Assembly: GCF_014218705.1 (NCBI RefSeq)
Contig: NZ_JABBJF010000009.1
Coordinates: 62,001 to 126,000 of the forward strand
DNA length: 64,000 nucleotides
Source: Kluyvera sichuanensis
GTDB taxonomy: Bacteria > Pseudomonadota > Gammaproteobacteria > Enterobacterales > Enterobacteriaceae
Direction of reading: 5' to 3'
The position numbers and the translations under genes are program-made. The notes beneath the pieces are model-generated. The model searched no databases, was not told the origin of the DNA, and saw only the letters and a program-made list of their open reading frames with translations. The first letter of the stretch is position 1; every line of letters begins with the position of its first letter. This document shows positions 1-8,359 of this stretch, piece by piece.

Positions 1-1127
1 TCCAGCGTGAGGTCGTCGAGCTGACGTGGGCGCAGCCTGCCCAGCAGGCGGCGTACGGCATCGTAAACGCCCAGTGAAAGCTGTTCGATATGCGCCCCGC
101 TCTGCTTCACGCCCGCGTTCTCCGGAGCCAGACGTTGTACGATCCCGGCCTGAGTGCGGATGGCGGTGATGGTCTGGCCAATATCGTCATGCAGCTCGCG
201 CGCCACGTCGCGGCGCACGCTCTCTTCGGTTTCCAGCAGACGCTCCGCCAGCCGGTGGTTGCGCGCCAGTTCGTTTTGCAGCGACTGATTCAGCTCGCGC
301 AGCCGCTGAATGCCCGCGCCGAGCAGCAGCCCGGTCAGGCTTTGCGCCAGCAGCGAGAGCAGTAAATCAACGGGGTGATCGTGCCAGGTCTGGCTGGCAA
401 TCAGGGCGATGGCGTTCATCAGGGTCGCAATCAATGCGCCCTGCCAGCCGTAGTGCCAGGCCAGCGCGATGATCGGTAACGCGAGACAGAATGGGGTAAA
501 GCGCGAAAGTTCTGCGGGTAAACCGAGCTGCAGCCACAGGCTGACGGTAAACAGCAGCAGATACCAGACCAGATGCCGCCCGCGCCAGTTCACCGGCTGC
601 GACACCAGCGCCGGGCCGAGCGGCAGCCAGGTGGTGCTGGTAAGGTAGTGCCAGAATACGAGGCAGATAGGGGCCAGCGTTAGCCCGCCGGTTAAGGTCA
701 GCAGTAAAGCGTTCAGCGCCGCTTCCCCTTGCCACAGCCAGGGCAAAGATTGCAGCAGTGCCGCCGCCGTCAGCGCCGCGCCCTGAAGCAGCAGCGTACG
801 CCAGTCGCGCTGATGGCGATAGCGGGAGATCAGCGCCACCGGCAGCAGCGTCAACGCGCTTCCGGTCATCAATAATAACGCGTGATCCAGCGCCACTTCC
901 TGCGCCAGCCAGTAAATCAGCAGCCACTCTGCGCCCACCAGCACCGGCCAGTAGCCGCGCGGGCATTGCAGCATTAGCCCCAGGCGCAGACCGAACGGGA
1001 ACAGCAGCACCGCCAGCGCTGGACGCTCCACAAGGTGCAGGCTGATGCTCCACAGGCAGAACCACGCGGCGGAGAAGATAAAGAAACAGGCGACAACGGT
1101 AATGCACCGCGAAAAGACACTATTCAT
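1..1127 (-). CDS. uhpB: UhpB sensor histidine kinase, 5' part (first 375 codons)
   Basis: UhpB is the membrane histidine kinase that, with UhpC, senses external glucose 6-phosphate and phosphorylates UhpA to switch on the hexose-phosphate transporter UhpT. Translating the minus strand from the ATG at 1127 gives a protein that begins [15 protein letters not shown] and is strongly hydrophobic for about 270 residues (several membrane segments). A dimerisation/phosphoacceptor box [15 protein letters not shown] follows, with the expected phosphorylated His at residue 313. The ATPase domain lies beyond base 1, since the family length is about 500 residues. The start ATG shares its A with the uhpA stop (TGATG), so the two genes are probably translationally coupled. 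No frameshift is seen in the part present. Confidence 0.95.
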   Translation of the reverse strand, partial: MNSVFSRCITVVACFFIFSAAWFCLWSISLHLVERPALAVLLFPFGLRLGLMLQCPRGYWPVLVGAEWLLIYWLAQEVALDHALLLMTGSALTLLPVALISRYRHQRDWRTLLLQGAALTAAALLQSLPWLWQGEAALNALLLTLTGGLTLAPICLVFWHYLTSTTWLPLGPALVSQPVNWRGRHLVWYLLLFTVSLWLQLGLPAELSRFTPFCLALPIIALAWHYGWQGALIATLMNAIALIASQTWHDHPVDLLLSLLAQSLTGLLLGAGIQRLRELNQSLQNELARNHRLAERLLETEESVRRDVARELHDDIGQTITAIRTQAGIVQRLAPENAGVKQSGAHIEQLSLGVYDAVRRLLGRLRPRQLDDLTL

Positions 1128-1717
1128 CACCAGCCGTCAAACATGCGACGCGCCAGCTCGACGTCGTTGCTGACGCCCAGCTTTTCCATCAGGTTAGCGC
1201 GATGAACGTGTACCGTTTTCGGTGACAGCCCCAGCTCGGCGGCAATCTCTTTTACCGCCATTCCCTGCGCCAGCTTCTCCGCCACCTGGCGTTCGCGCTT
1301 GGTCAGCGGATCCTGGCGGCCCGCCGCCAGTTTGACGGCGATATCCGGCGTTAAGTAGCAGCCGCCGGTCGCCACGGTGTGCACCGCGGCAATCAATTCG
1401 TCCGGGCTACAGCGTTTGGAAAGAAACCCGCGCGCGCCCGCGTTCAGCGCCTGTTCGACCAGCGCCGGGCTGTCGTGAACGGAGAGCATGATAATGGCCA
1501 TGCCTTTCGGCAGCTGGCTGAGCAGCTCAAGGCCGGAGATATCCGGCATCGAGATATCGCAGATACAGACCTGCACGCCGCGCCCCGGTAGCCCCGCCAG
1601 CGCCTCACGCCCGGAGCCAAACTCGCCAACCACCTGCAAATCAGGCTCAAGACCGAGCAGTTGAGCAAAGCCGGAGCGGACGATAGTGTGGTCGTCGATA
1701 AGGGCAACGGTGATCAT
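1127..1717 (-). CDS. uhpA: UhpA response regulator (NarL/FixJ family)
   Basis: DNA-binding response regulator that activates uhpT when phosphorylated by UhpB. The 196-residue product has an N-terminal receiver domain (acidic pocket around LIDDH, phosphoacceptor Asp in [11 protein letters not shown] near residue 54, conserved Lys in FLSKR). A C-terminal LuxR-type helix-turn-helix follows ([15 protein letters not shown] and [16 protein letters not shown]). The start at 1717 ([10 protein letters not shown]) is preferred over upstream in-frame codons because it gives the family length exactly and follows an AGGATGGA-like ribosome site. It is co-transcribed with uhpB and overlaps it by one base. 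Confidence 0.96.
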   Translation of the reverse strand: MITVALIDDHTIVRSGFAQLLGLEPDLQVVGEFGSGREALAGLPGRGVQVCICDISMPDISGLELLSQLPKGMAIIMLSVHDSPALVEQALNAGARGFLSKRCSPDELIAAVHTVATGGCYLTPDIAVKLAAGRQDPLTKRERQVAEKLAQGMAVKEIAAELGLSPKTVHVHRANLMEKLGVSNDVELARRMFDGW

Positions 1718-1736
1718 AGATTCCATCCTGGCGGGT

Positions 1737-1772
1737 AAAAAAAACGCGCCTACCTTAACGATAAGCGCGCGG
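1737..1772 (-). terminator. Rho-independent terminator of ilvBN
   Basis: On the minus strand, 3' of ilvN, a GC-rich stem (GCGCG arms with an inner CTTA/TAAG pairing) is followed by a run of eight T residues (A-run at 1737-1744 on the plus strand). It separates the ilvBN transcript from uhpA. Confidence 0.75.
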
Positions 1773-1792
1773 CTGTTCAAGTCTTGAGCGGA

Positions 1793-2083
1793 CTACTCGA
1801 AGAAGACGGTTATCTTGTTGAACATCGATGGGTCGGACTGGTTGCGGGTCACTTTCACCACGTCTTCCAGCTTGTCTATCTGGCTAATCATCTGCTCGAG
1901 TCGCTGATCGTCGTTGACCAATAGCCAGATGCGGCTCTTATCGCTGTCATGGATAGGTAGACAGAGAATGCCTTCCACGTTGAAGGCGCGGCGGGCAAAG
2001 AGCCCGCAGACGTGAGTCATTACGCCCGGATGGTTGCGCACGGTGAGTTCCAGAATAACGTTGTCACGAGTCTGTTGTTGCAT
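1793..2083 (-). CDS. ilvN: Acetohydroxyacid synthase I small (regulatory) subunit
   Basis: Regulatory subunit of AHAS I, which with IlvB makes acetolactate and acetohydroxybutyrate in branched-chain amino acid synthesis; it confers valine feedback inhibition. The 96-residue length is that of E. coli IlvN. The ACT domain spans most of the protein ([19 protein letters not shown] at residues 11-29, then a second strand-helix unit ending in KITVFFE). It starts three bases after the ilvB stop, so the subunits are made from one message. Confidence 0.97.
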   Translation of the reverse strand: MQQQTRDNVILELTVRNHPGVMTHVCGLFARRAFNVEGILCLPIHDSDKSRIWLLVNDDQRLEQMISQIDKLEDVVKVTRNQSDPSMFNKITVFFE

Positions 2084-2086
2084 GGC

Positions 2087-3775
2087 TTATTCCCCCACCA
2101 TTTCGGTATTTGCCGCACCCGGCGGCACCATCGGATACACTTTTTCTTCGGCGTCGATGCGCACGTGAATCAGCGCTGGGCCCGGACGATTGATAATCGC
2201 CTGCAGCGCCGCCTGCGGGTCAGCTTCATTGTTCAAATCGCAGGTTTCCAGACCGAAACCGGCGGCAATCTGCATAAAGTTAATCATGCCTGGGTAGGTG
2301 GCAGCAAAGACACCCTGTTTGTAGAACAGGCTCTGCTGCTGATGCACCAGCCCCAGTGCTTCGTTGTTCATCAGGATGATTTTCACATCCAGCTGGTTTT
2401 CCGCCACGGTGGCCATCTCCTGAATATTCATCATCAGGCTGCCGTCGCCGGAGAAGCACAGCACTTTTTTGTCCGGGTTCGCCAGCGCCGCACCGATAGC
2501 GGCAGGCAGGCCAAAGCCCATGGTGCCGAGGCCGCCGGAGGTCAGCCACTGGCGAGGGCGGTTCAGCGGATAAGCCTGCGCCGTCCACATCTGGTGTTGG
2601 CCAACGTCGGTGGTGATAATCGCACTGTCGTCCACGCAGGCGGCAACGGCGTTGATCAGGCCATAATGGCTGAGCGGGTCGCCCGCTTCAGGAATGGCGC
2701 CCGGGAACTCTTGTTGCAGTTCGGCCACTTTACCGCGCCACGCATCGCGCGGCTGCGCGTCAATTTGCGGCAGCATCTGGGCCAGCACGTCGTCCACATC
2801 CGCCTGAATCGCCACGTGAGCCTGTTTGATTTTACCCAGCTCGGCGCGGTCGATATCGACGTGGATAATCTTGGCGTTCGGGCAGAACTCCGCCACTTTA
2901 CCGGTCGCCCGATCATCAAAACGCGCACCTAAAACTACCAGTAAATCAGACTGTTGCAGAATGAAGTTGGTGCTGCGCGCGCCGTGCATACCCAGCATAC
3001 CTAATGACAGCGGGTGCGCTTTCGGCAGCATGCCCAGCGCCATCAGGGTCATGGTGGTCGGCAAGTTGGCTTTTTCCGCCAGTTCGCGCACGCGGTCCGG
3101 GGCATTGATCACGCCGCCGCCCAGATAGAGCACCGGACGCTGCGCCGCGTTGATCATCGCCGCCGCTTCGCTCACGCTCTCAGCGCTGAATTCTGGCGTT
3201 GCCGCACGGTCGCCGGGTTCCGGCAGTTCACTGATGTCGATTTCCGCAGTCTGAACGTCCTTAGGAATGTCTATCCACACCGGGCCTGGGCGGCCAGACT
3301 GGGCAATCCGGAAAGCATCAGCAATAACCTGCGGTAATTCATTGATGTTACGGACTAAATAGTTGTGCTTAGTGATGGGGATAGAGATGCCGTAGGTGTC
3401 GACTTCCTGGAACGCGTCGGTGCCGATTAACGAGGAGGCTACCTGGCCGGTGATACACACCAGCGGAATAGAGTCGAGGCGCGCATCGGCGATGGCGGTC
3501 ACCAGGTTGGTCGCGCCCGGCCCGCTACAGGCCATGCACACCGCCGGTTTGCCGTGGGTACGCGCCATGCCCTGGGCGATAAAGCCCGCGCCCTGCTCGT
3601 GTCGCGCCAGAATATGGCGGATCTGCGTGCTCTGGCTTAAGGCGTCGTACAGCGGAAGCACCGTGCCGCCGGGGATGCCGGTCACCATGGTGATACCCTG
3701 ACGTTCCAGTAAATGAACGATTAATTGCGCGCCGGTAAAACGCGTGGTCTGTGATGTTGTGCCCGAAATTGCCAT
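2087..3775 (-). CDS. ilvB: Acetohydroxyacid synthase I large (catalytic) subunit
   Basis: Catalytic, ThDP- and FAD-dependent subunit of AHAS I in isoleucine/valine/leucine synthesis. The 562-residue product shows the N-terminal ThDP pyrimidine domain with the catalytic Glu in the RHEQGAGF segment (near residue 60), a central FAD-associated domain, and a C-terminal ThDP diphosphate motif starting GDGSLMMN and ending in an asparagine pair about 28 residues on. Length and sequence match the E. coli enzyme. Expression is set by the ivbL attenuator directly upstream, and ilvN follows with a 3-base gap. Confidence 0.97.
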   Translation of the reverse strand: MAISGTTSQTTRFTGAQLIVHLLERQGITMVTGIPGGTVLPLYDALSQSTQIRHILARHEQGAGFIAQGMARTHGKPAVCMACSGPGATNLVTAIADARLDSIPLVCITGQVASSLIGTDAFQEVDTYGISIPITKHNYLVRNINELPQVIADAFRIAQSGRPGPVWIDIPKDVQTAEIDISELPEPGDRAATPEFSAESVSEAAAMINAAQRPVLYLGGGVINAPDRVRELAEKANLPTTMTLMALGMLPKAHPLSLGMLGMHGARSTNFILQQSDLLVVLGARFDDRATGKVAEFCPNAKIIHVDIDRAELGKIKQAHVAIQADVDDVLAQMLPQIDAQPRDAWRGKVAELQQEFPGAIPEAGDPLSHYGLINAVAACVDDSAIITTDVGQHQMWTAQAYPLNRPRQWLTSGGLGTMGFGLPAAIGAALANPDKKVLCFSGDGSLMMNIQEMATVAENQLDVKIILMNNEALGLVHQQQSLFYKQGVFAATYPGMINFMQIAAGFGLETCDLNNEADPQAALQAIINRPGPALIHVRIDAEEKVYPMVPPGAANTEMVGE

Positions 3776-3823
3776 GCTCCAGTCCTTTCAACTAGGCCGA
3801 CTATCCGGAGGGGGCTAGAAACT

Positions 3824-3857
3824 AAAAACCCCGCCCGGTTTGCGCCGGCGGGGTTTG
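3824..3857 (-). terminator. ilvB attenuator terminator
   Basis: A perfect 10-bp stem (plus strand 3826-3835 with 3847-3856) with an 11-nt loop is followed on the minus strand by five T residues. It lies between the ivbL leader peptide and ilvB. When ribosomes run fast through the Val-rich leader this terminator should form and stop transcription; stalling at the Val codons for lack of charged valine tRNA should let transcription reach ilvB. Confidence 0.9.
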
Positions 3858-3878
3858 GAATCGTGTGTGTTCCTGACC

Positions 3879-3977
3879 CTACGGCGCATTGCCGACGACC
3901 ACCACCACACGCACGACGACCACCGCGGCTGGTAGCGCGGTTTTTAGTAGGGTCGAAGTCAGCATTGATGGGGTCAT
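3879..3977 (-). CDS. ivbL: ilvBN operon leader peptide
   Basis: Attenuation leader peptide of 32 residues, MTPSMLTSTLLKTALP..., ending in two blocks of valines (four Val, Arg, five Val) and GNAP. E. coli IvbL has the same length and tail. The start at 3977 is chosen over an upstream in-frame codon at 4073 because it reproduces the known leader and follows a GAGAGAAGA purine-rich stretch. Leu and Val codons are concentrated where ribosome stalling would control the attenuator at 3824-3857. Confidence 0.93.
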   Translation of the reverse strand: MTPSMLTSTLLKTALPAAVVVVRVVVVVGNAP

Positions 3978-4007
3978 TAAGGGTCTTCTCTCAATTCGTT
4001 TAGTGAA

Positions 4008-4039
4008 TTTATACAAACACAGCTTTTTTCTGCTGACAA
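4008..4039 (-). promoter_or_regulatory. candidate ivbL-ilvBN promoter
   Basis: On the minus strand TTGTCA (4039-4034) is followed after 17 bases by TTGTAT (4016-4011), which runs into TATAAA (4013-4008). It sits about 35 bp upstream of the ivbL start. It is proposed from consensus matching only; I cannot see a clear CRP site. Confidence 0.35.
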
Positions 4040-4197
4040 TGGAAATATTTTCATCTGCGCAAAAATACAGCAAAGATCACATTATTGCGGTCAGGGAAAT
4101 TATCCAGGCTGTCCCATCTTTCCCCTATTTCTGGCCTTGGTCACCGCCCGTCGGCTGTGTTAAATTTTGGTGAAATCTTCCTGAGCAACGCATTATC

Positions 4198-5031
4198 ATG
4201 ACGCTTTCTGTTTTCTGTATTTTGCTGTTTGCCGCACTTTTACACGCCAGTTGGAACGCCATCGTTAAGGCGGGAAACGACAAACTCTATTCGGCTATCG
4301 GCGTCACCGGCTCCGCCGCGCTCATCGCACTACTACTTTTGCCCTTTGCCCCTGCCCCCTCGGCGGCCAGCGTGCCATTTATGGTCGCCTCCACCGTCTT
4401 GCAGGTGATTTACACCGTACTGGTGGCGAAGACCTATCAGATTTCCGATATGAGCCAGACCTACCCGCTGATGCGCGGTACCGCGCCGCTGCTGGTCGCC
4501 ATCATCAGCGTGCTGTTTCTGGGCGATCATCTTTCAACGCTGGCCTGGGGTGGCATTGCGGTCATCTGTACGGCGATCCTGGCGATGGCATTTAACAGCC
4601 GTTCCAGCTCGCAGCGTGGCGTGGTGCTGGCGCTGATGAACGCCGTGGTGATTGCCGGTTACACCCTGATCGACGGTACCGGCGTGCGCCTGTCGGAAAC
4701 GGCGCTGGGCTATACGCTGTGGTCGTTTTTCCTTAACGGCTCCAGCCTGCTGTGCTGGGCGATGATCGCCCGCCGCCGCGAAGCATCGCGCTATCTGATT
4801 CAGCATTGGAAAAAAGGCGTGCTCGGCGGCATGGGGACGATGGGGTCCTACGGTCTGGCACTATGGGCGATGACCCAGGCACCGCTGGCGGTAGTGGCCG
4901 CGCTGCGTGAAAGCTCGATTCTGTTCGGCGCGCTGATTGCCTGGCTGCTGCTCAAAGAGCGGGTAGCCGGACTGCGGCTGGTGGCCGCTGGCGGCATCGC
5001 TGCGGGTGCCATACTGCTGCGCCTCTCCTGA
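4198..5031 (+). CDS. EamA-family (DMT superfamily) transporter
   Basis: Probable inner-membrane permease of the drug/metabolite transporter superfamily. The 277-residue protein is almost entirely hydrophobic, about ten membrane segments in two EamA repeats (roughly residues 3-132 and 140-275), with the typical segment SQTYPLMRGTAPLLVAIIS at the end of repeat one. The substrate cannot be told. It lies alone between the divergent ivbL-ilvBN promoter and emrD, a slot where E. coli carries the small tisB/istR locus instead. No close ribosome site is obvious at 4198, but the start gives a normal first membrane segment. Confidence 0.85.
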   Translation: MTLSVFCILLFAALLHASWNAIVKAGNDKLYSAIGVTGSAALIALLLLPFAPAPSAASVPFMVASTVLQVIYTVLVAKTYQISDMSQTYPLMRGTAPLLVAIISVLFLGDHLSTLAWGGIAVICTAILAMAFNSRSSSQRGVVLALMNAVVIAGYTLIDGTGVRLSETALGYTLWSFFLNGSSLLCWAMIARRREASRYLIQHWKKGVLGGMGTMGSYGLALWAMTQAPLAVVAALRESSILFGALIAWLLLKERVAGLRLVAAGGIAAGAILLRLS

Positions 5032-5038
5032 CTAAACT

Positions 5039-5054
5039 GGCAACTATTGTTGCC
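5039..5054 (+). terminator. small stem-loop after the EamA gene
   Basis: GGCAAC (5039-5044) and GTTGCC (5049-5054) form a 6-bp stem with a TATT loop eight bases after the EamA stop. The following T-rich stretch is weak, so this is only a possible terminator. Confidence 0.35.
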
Positions 5055-5206
5055 GTTTACGTGTATAAATCCTGCCTGCATCACACATTTCATTTACATG
5101 GCATGTGATTAAATCGTCACCTCATTGTGGTAGATTCCTCTCGCTTTTAGCGCAATTCCTGGACATTTATTCTTATAAACTCAATTTTTATAAAGTTATC
5201 AGCGAA

Positions 5207-6394
5207 ATGAAAAGAGATAGAAACGTCAATATCCTGGTGATGCTGGTGTTGCTCGTCGCCGTCGGTCAGATGGCGCAAACCATTTATATTCCTGCAATTG
5301 CGCAGATGGCGAACGACCTCAACGTCCGCGAAGGGGCGGTGCAGAGCGTCATGGCGGCCTATCTGCTGACCTATGGCGTTTCGCAGCTGTTCTACGGCCC
5401 GCTCTCAGACCGCGTCGGGCGCCGTCCGGTGATCCTGGTCGGGATGTCGATTTTTATGCTGGCGACGCTGGTTGCCATCACCACTCACAGCCTGACGGTG
5501 CTGATTGTTGCTAGCGCCATGCAGGGGATGGGCACCGGCGTGGGCGGCGTGATGGCGCGTACGCTACCGCGTGACCTGTATGAGGGCAGCCAGCTTCGTC
5601 ATGCCAACAGTCTGTTAAACATGGGTATTCTGGTCAGCCCGCTGCTGGCGCCGCTGATTGGCGGCGTGCTGGAGACGCTGATCAACTGGCGCGCCTGTTA
5701 CGGTTTCCTACTGGTGCTCTGTGCAGGAGTCACCTTCAGCATGGCACGCTGGATGCCGGAAACGCGCCCAACCGGCGCACCGAAAACCCGGCTTATCAGC
5801 AACTACAAAACGCTGTTCGGTAACAGCGGCTTTAACTGCTATCTGCTGATGCTGATTGGCGGCCTGGCGGGTATCGCGGTATTTGAAGCCAGCTCCGGCG
5901 TGCTGATGGGCGGCGTGCTGGGCTTAAGCAGCCTGATGGTCAGTATCCTGTTTATTCTGCCGATTCCGGCGGCGTTCTTTGGCGCCTGGTTTGCCGGGCG
6001 GCCGAAAAAACGCTTCCCGACGCTAATGTGGCAGTCGGTGGTGTGCTGTCTGGCAGCGGGCGTGATGATGTGGATCCCCGGCCTGTTCGGCGTCATGAAT
6101 ATCTGGACGCTGCTGGTGCCTGCGGCGCTGTTCTTCTTCGGCGCGGGGATGCTGTTCCCACTGGCGACCAGCGGTGCGATGGAGCCCTTCCCGTTTCTTG
6201 CCGGTACCGCCGGGGCGCTGGTTGGCGGCCTGCAGAACATTGGTTCAGGCGTACTTGCCTGGCTGTCGGCAATGATGCCGCAAACCGGACAGGGCAGCAT
6301 CGGGCTACTGATGACGCTGATGGGGCTGCTGATTTTCCTCTGCTGGCTGCCGCTCGCGTCACGCTTTGCCCGCCATCAGCAAACGATGGTGTAA
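5207..6394 (+). CDS. emrD: EmrD multidrug efflux MFS transporter
   Basis: Proton-driven inner-membrane efflux pump of the major facilitator superfamily (DHA1 type), exporting amphipathic toxic compounds and uncouplers in E. coli. The 395-residue product has about twelve membrane segments and MFS motif A (GPLSDRVGRRP, residues 64-74); the sequence follows E. coli EmrD closely over its whole length. The start at 5207 (MKRDRNVN) is chosen over an upstream in-frame ATG at 5105 because it matches the family N-terminus and the upstream extension has no membrane-protein character. A long stem-loop follows the stop. Confidence 0.96.
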   Translation: MKRDRNVNILVMLVLLVAVGQMAQTIYIPAIAQMANDLNVREGAVQSVMAAYLLTYGVSQLFYGPLSDRVGRRPVILVGMSIFMLATLVAITTHSLTVLIVASAMQGMGTGVGGVMARTLPRDLYEGSQLRHANSLLNMGILVSPLLAPLIGGVLETLINWRACYGFLLVLCAGVTFSMARWMPETRPTGAPKTRLISNYKTLFGNSGFNCYLLMLIGGLAGIAVFEASSGVLMGGVLGLSSLMVSILFILPIPAAFFGAWFAGRPKKRFPTLMWQSVVCCLAAGVMMWIPGLFGVMNIWTLLVPAALFFFGAGMLFPLATSGAMEPFPFLAGTAGALVGGLQNIGSGVLAWLSAMMPQTGQGSIGLLMTLMGLLIFLCWLPLASRFARHQQTMV

Positions 6395-6402
6395 CGTCTC
6401 CG

Positions 6403-6437
6403 ATTAACGCCCGTTAAGAACCCTAACGGGCGTTAAT
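6403..6437 (+). terminator. terminator of emrD
   Basis: A perfect 14-bp inverted repeat (6403-6416 with 6424-6437) with a 7-nt loop lies eight bases after the emrD stop. Its A/T-rich outer arms could serve as terminator tails in either direction. Confidence 0.75.
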
Positions 6438-6933
6438 AATTCAGAGTAATAATATTTTGGCAAAACACCAAAACTAATAAATAAAAATAATACAATCACC
6501 CCACCCATTGAATTCACGCAGTTAATTAAAATACACGCGAAATAAATTTGACGTATATTTATTTTCTATACTAAAAAACAAATCATACACAAACCATCAT
6601 ATCAGCCGTATTTCAATAGCATTCACCTATCAATTTTGTCATTAAAAAAATTAAAAACAGCTATACAATAACCACTCAGGTATTTAATCTTATTTCCGAA
6701 TCAAAAATAACTAGACCGTTTTACAAAATGGTATCTATAAGCACGACGTATATCTTGCTTAATCTTTTTCTTAATACCACTACGTACAATGAGTTAAATA
6801 CCCAACAAACGAATGATAAAACGTTTGAATAATAGGGTTTCTTTACAGCTTTATTGAAATAAGCATTCGTTTCTATGATGCCTAACTAAATAATATTACT
6901 CTGGTGATTTTTATGGAAAAACCAGAGGAGTAT
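6438..6933. promoter_or_regulatory. AT-rich upstream region of the pilus operon
   Basis: About 500 bases, visibly far richer in A+T than the flanking genes, hold no convincing gene on either strand. In E. coli the LuxR-type regulator ecpR sits here; no trace of it is visible. Symmetric elements are present: CAAACG (6806-6811) facing CGTTTG (6822-6827), AAACGAATG (6807-6815) facing CATTCGTTT (6864-6872), and CTCTGGT (6899-6905) facing ACCAGAG (6921-6927). Such AT-rich DNA is typical of H-NS-silenced surface-structure promoters; that reading is inference. Confidence 0.5.
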
Positions 6934-6969
6934 ATGCAGGGAAGTAACCTGGTTACTTCAACAAAATGA
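6934..6969 (+). CDS. possible 11-residue leader ORF upstream of ecpA
   Basis: ATG at 6934, preceded by AGAGGAG (6924-6930) at a short 3-base spacing, opens an 11-codon frame (MQGSNLVTSTK) ending with TGA at 6967-6969. That TGA overlaps an ATG (6966, ATGA) that is in frame with ecpA. A 19-bp near-perfect palindrome (6941-6959) lies inside it. The layout resembles a translational-coupling leader, but nothing beyond the arrangement supports translation. Confidence 0.3.
   Translation: MQGSNLVTSTK
6941..6959. repeat. 19-bp palindrome upstream of the pilin gene
   Basis: GAAGTAACC-T-GGTTACTTC is a perfect inverted repeat with a single central base, 40 bp before the ecpA start. It could be a dimeric regulator's operator or a hairpin in the leader RNA. 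Confidence 0.6.
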
Positions 6970-6998
6970 AGAAACAATTTTATCTAAAAGGATTAGAT

Positions 6999-7586
6999 AT
7001 GAAAAAACTCACTCTGGTTAGCTGCGTTGCTGCGGCATTATTCTGCTCAAGCGCCATGGCCGCTGATGATGTTACTGCGTCCTCAACAGCGACCTGGGAT
7101 GCGTCAGCAACTAAAGACACCACCAGCGCGCTGGTTGTTACCCCGCTGAAATCTCTGAGCTTCCAGTATGCTGAAGGTATCAAAGCGTTCAACTCACAGA
7201 ATGGCGCTTTCGACATCACGATTAAAGGGCAGTCAGGGGCAACGGATTTCAAACTGACTTCTCAGATTGTCACCAATACCCTCTCCCGCGCCACTGACAC
7301 CTCCACTCTGGCGGTTGGCGTTCAGTGGAATGGCCAGGCGCTGAGCAACGCTACGCCGGTGACCCTGGTTGACACCGCAAACAATGTCTCTTCAGGCCTG
7401 GATGCATTGTCCGTCAGTTCAGCCTATGCGGGTTCAGACCGTACCTCCACCCAGGGGACCTTTACCTTCACGATTGACTCTGCAACCAGCGATGGTTCCA
7501 CCGATGCTCAGTTTGAAGATCTGGCAGACGGCTACTGGAGCGGTGATGTAAAAGTCCAGTTCAACGCTACGTGGGTAACGGCATAA
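6999..7586 (+). CDS. ecpA: EcpA-like major pilin subunit (common pilus family)
   Basis: Structural subunit of an ECP-type (Mat) pilus. The 195-residue precursor has a signal peptide ending SSAMA at residue 21. The mature domain shares EcpA signatures as I recall them: a Thr/Ser-rich start, KDTTSALVVTPLKSLSFQYAE, a later VDTANNV segment, and a C-terminal WSGDVKVQFNATW donor-strand region. The start at 6999 follows AAAGGA at a 7-base spacing and gives a clean signal peptide; an in-frame ATG at 6966 would add 11 polar residues. First gene of a five-gene pilus operon. Confidence 0.88.
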   Translation: MKKLTLVSCVAAALFCSSAMAADDVTASSTATWDASATKDTTSALVVTPLKSLSFQYAEGIKAFNSQNGAFDITIKGQSGATDFKLTSQIVTNTLSRATDTSTLAVGVQWNGQALSNATPVTLVDTANNVSSGLDALSVSSAYAGSDRTSTQGTFTFTIDSATSDGSTDAQFEDLADGYWSGDVKVQFNATWVTA

Positions 7587-7620
7587 TCCCCCTGCTTACG
7601 ATGAACCGGTAACGAAAGGC

Positions 7621-7646
7621 AAGGAGGTCGCATGGATGACCTCCTT
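7621..7646 (+). terminator. stem-loop between pilin and chaperone genes
   Basis: AAGGAGGTC (7621-7629) pairs with GACCTCCTT (7638-7646), a 9-bp stem with an 8-nt loop, in the gap between ecpA and ecpB. Such hairpins behind major pilin genes usually act as leaky terminators or mRNA stabilisers, keeping pilin in excess over usher and chaperone; that role is inferred. Confidence 0.6.
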
Positions 7647-7666
7647 ATTTAAGTAAGGATACTTTA

Positions 7667-8350
7667 ATGAAAACAAAACGTTTGTTTGCCTTCTTATTTC
7701 CACTACTCACATCGTTCCCTGCGCTGGCGATTGGCGTCGGTGATGTCACATCAATTATGTCGCCAGACGAAACGCATCTGGCAAAAGAAATATTTAATAA
7801 CACCGATAGCGCGCGCTTTGTGAACGTGCGTATTGAACGTCTATCGTCGCCAATGGAGGGCGGAGTTATTATTCCAATGGAAAGCAAATCAGAACTGCTT
7901 TCAACGCCTGCAAATTTAATCCTGCCGGGGCAATCAAAAGAATACTTCCGTTTTATCTACGATGGCCCGTCTGACGATAAAGAGCGCTACTACCGTCTTT
8001 CATGGTCCGATGAACCGATTGCAGAATATGAATCAACTAAAAAAAGTAAACTCGGTCAGGCTACAACCTCGGCAATTATAGGTACTATTTTGGTCGTAGC
8101 TCCACGTAAAGAGCATTTTGATTTTAAACGTGAGGGCGACACGGTCACCAATACCGGCAATGCCTCGTTCCGCGTCATCTCCTATGGCCCATGCCGTGAT
8201 AAATCACAGGATCAGGGAAAAGGTTGTCGTGAACGCTATTATTTGATGCCGAACGTCAGCGTAAAAATTAAGCATACCGATCTTAGTAGTAAAAGGACCC
8301 ACGTAGGAATATGGCATGGTGAAAAGCTTATTACCGCAAACGCAGGGTAA
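7667..8350 (+). CDS. ecpB: EcpB-like periplasmic pilus chaperone
   Basis: Probable periplasmic chaperone that caps pilin subunits and delivers them to the usher. The 227-residue protein has a signal peptide (MKTKRLFAFLFPLLTSFPALA) and a PapD-like first domain with an ECP-chaperone segment around YDGPSDDKERYYRLSW (residues 104-119). A second domain contains TNTGNASFRVISYGPC. The same FYxGPxDDxERYYR pattern recurs in the last gene of the operon, so the two chaperones are paralogues. It begins 80 bases after ecpA, behind a stem-loop and TAAGGA. Confidence 0.85.
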   Translation: MKTKRLFAFLFPLLTSFPALAIGVGDVTSIMSPDETHLAKEIFNNTDSARFVNVRIERLSSPMEGGVIIPMESKSELLSTPANLILPGQSKEYFRFIYDGPSDDKERYYRLSWSDEPIAEYESTKKSKLGQATTSAIIGTILVVAPRKEHFDFKREGDTVTNTGNASFRVISYGPCRDKSQDQGKGCRERYYLMPNVSVKIKHTDLSSKRTHVGIWHGEKLITANAG

Positions 8351-8359
8351 ATATAAGCC

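Noticed and set aside
367-1107. Open frame of 246 codons on the minus strand, Ala/Arg-rich
   Set aside because: It is a shifted frame of uhpB; the true frame gives the recognisable UhpB sequence with its His box and runs off the left edge.
2012-2932. 306-codon open frame on the plus strand
   Set aside because: It is antisense to ilvN/ilvB, has no family resemblance and reflects high-GC codon bias of the coding strand.
3879-3960. Run of repeated CAC/GAC-like triplets resembling a repeat tract
   Set aside because: It is the Val-codon block of the ivbL leader peptide, explained by attenuation.
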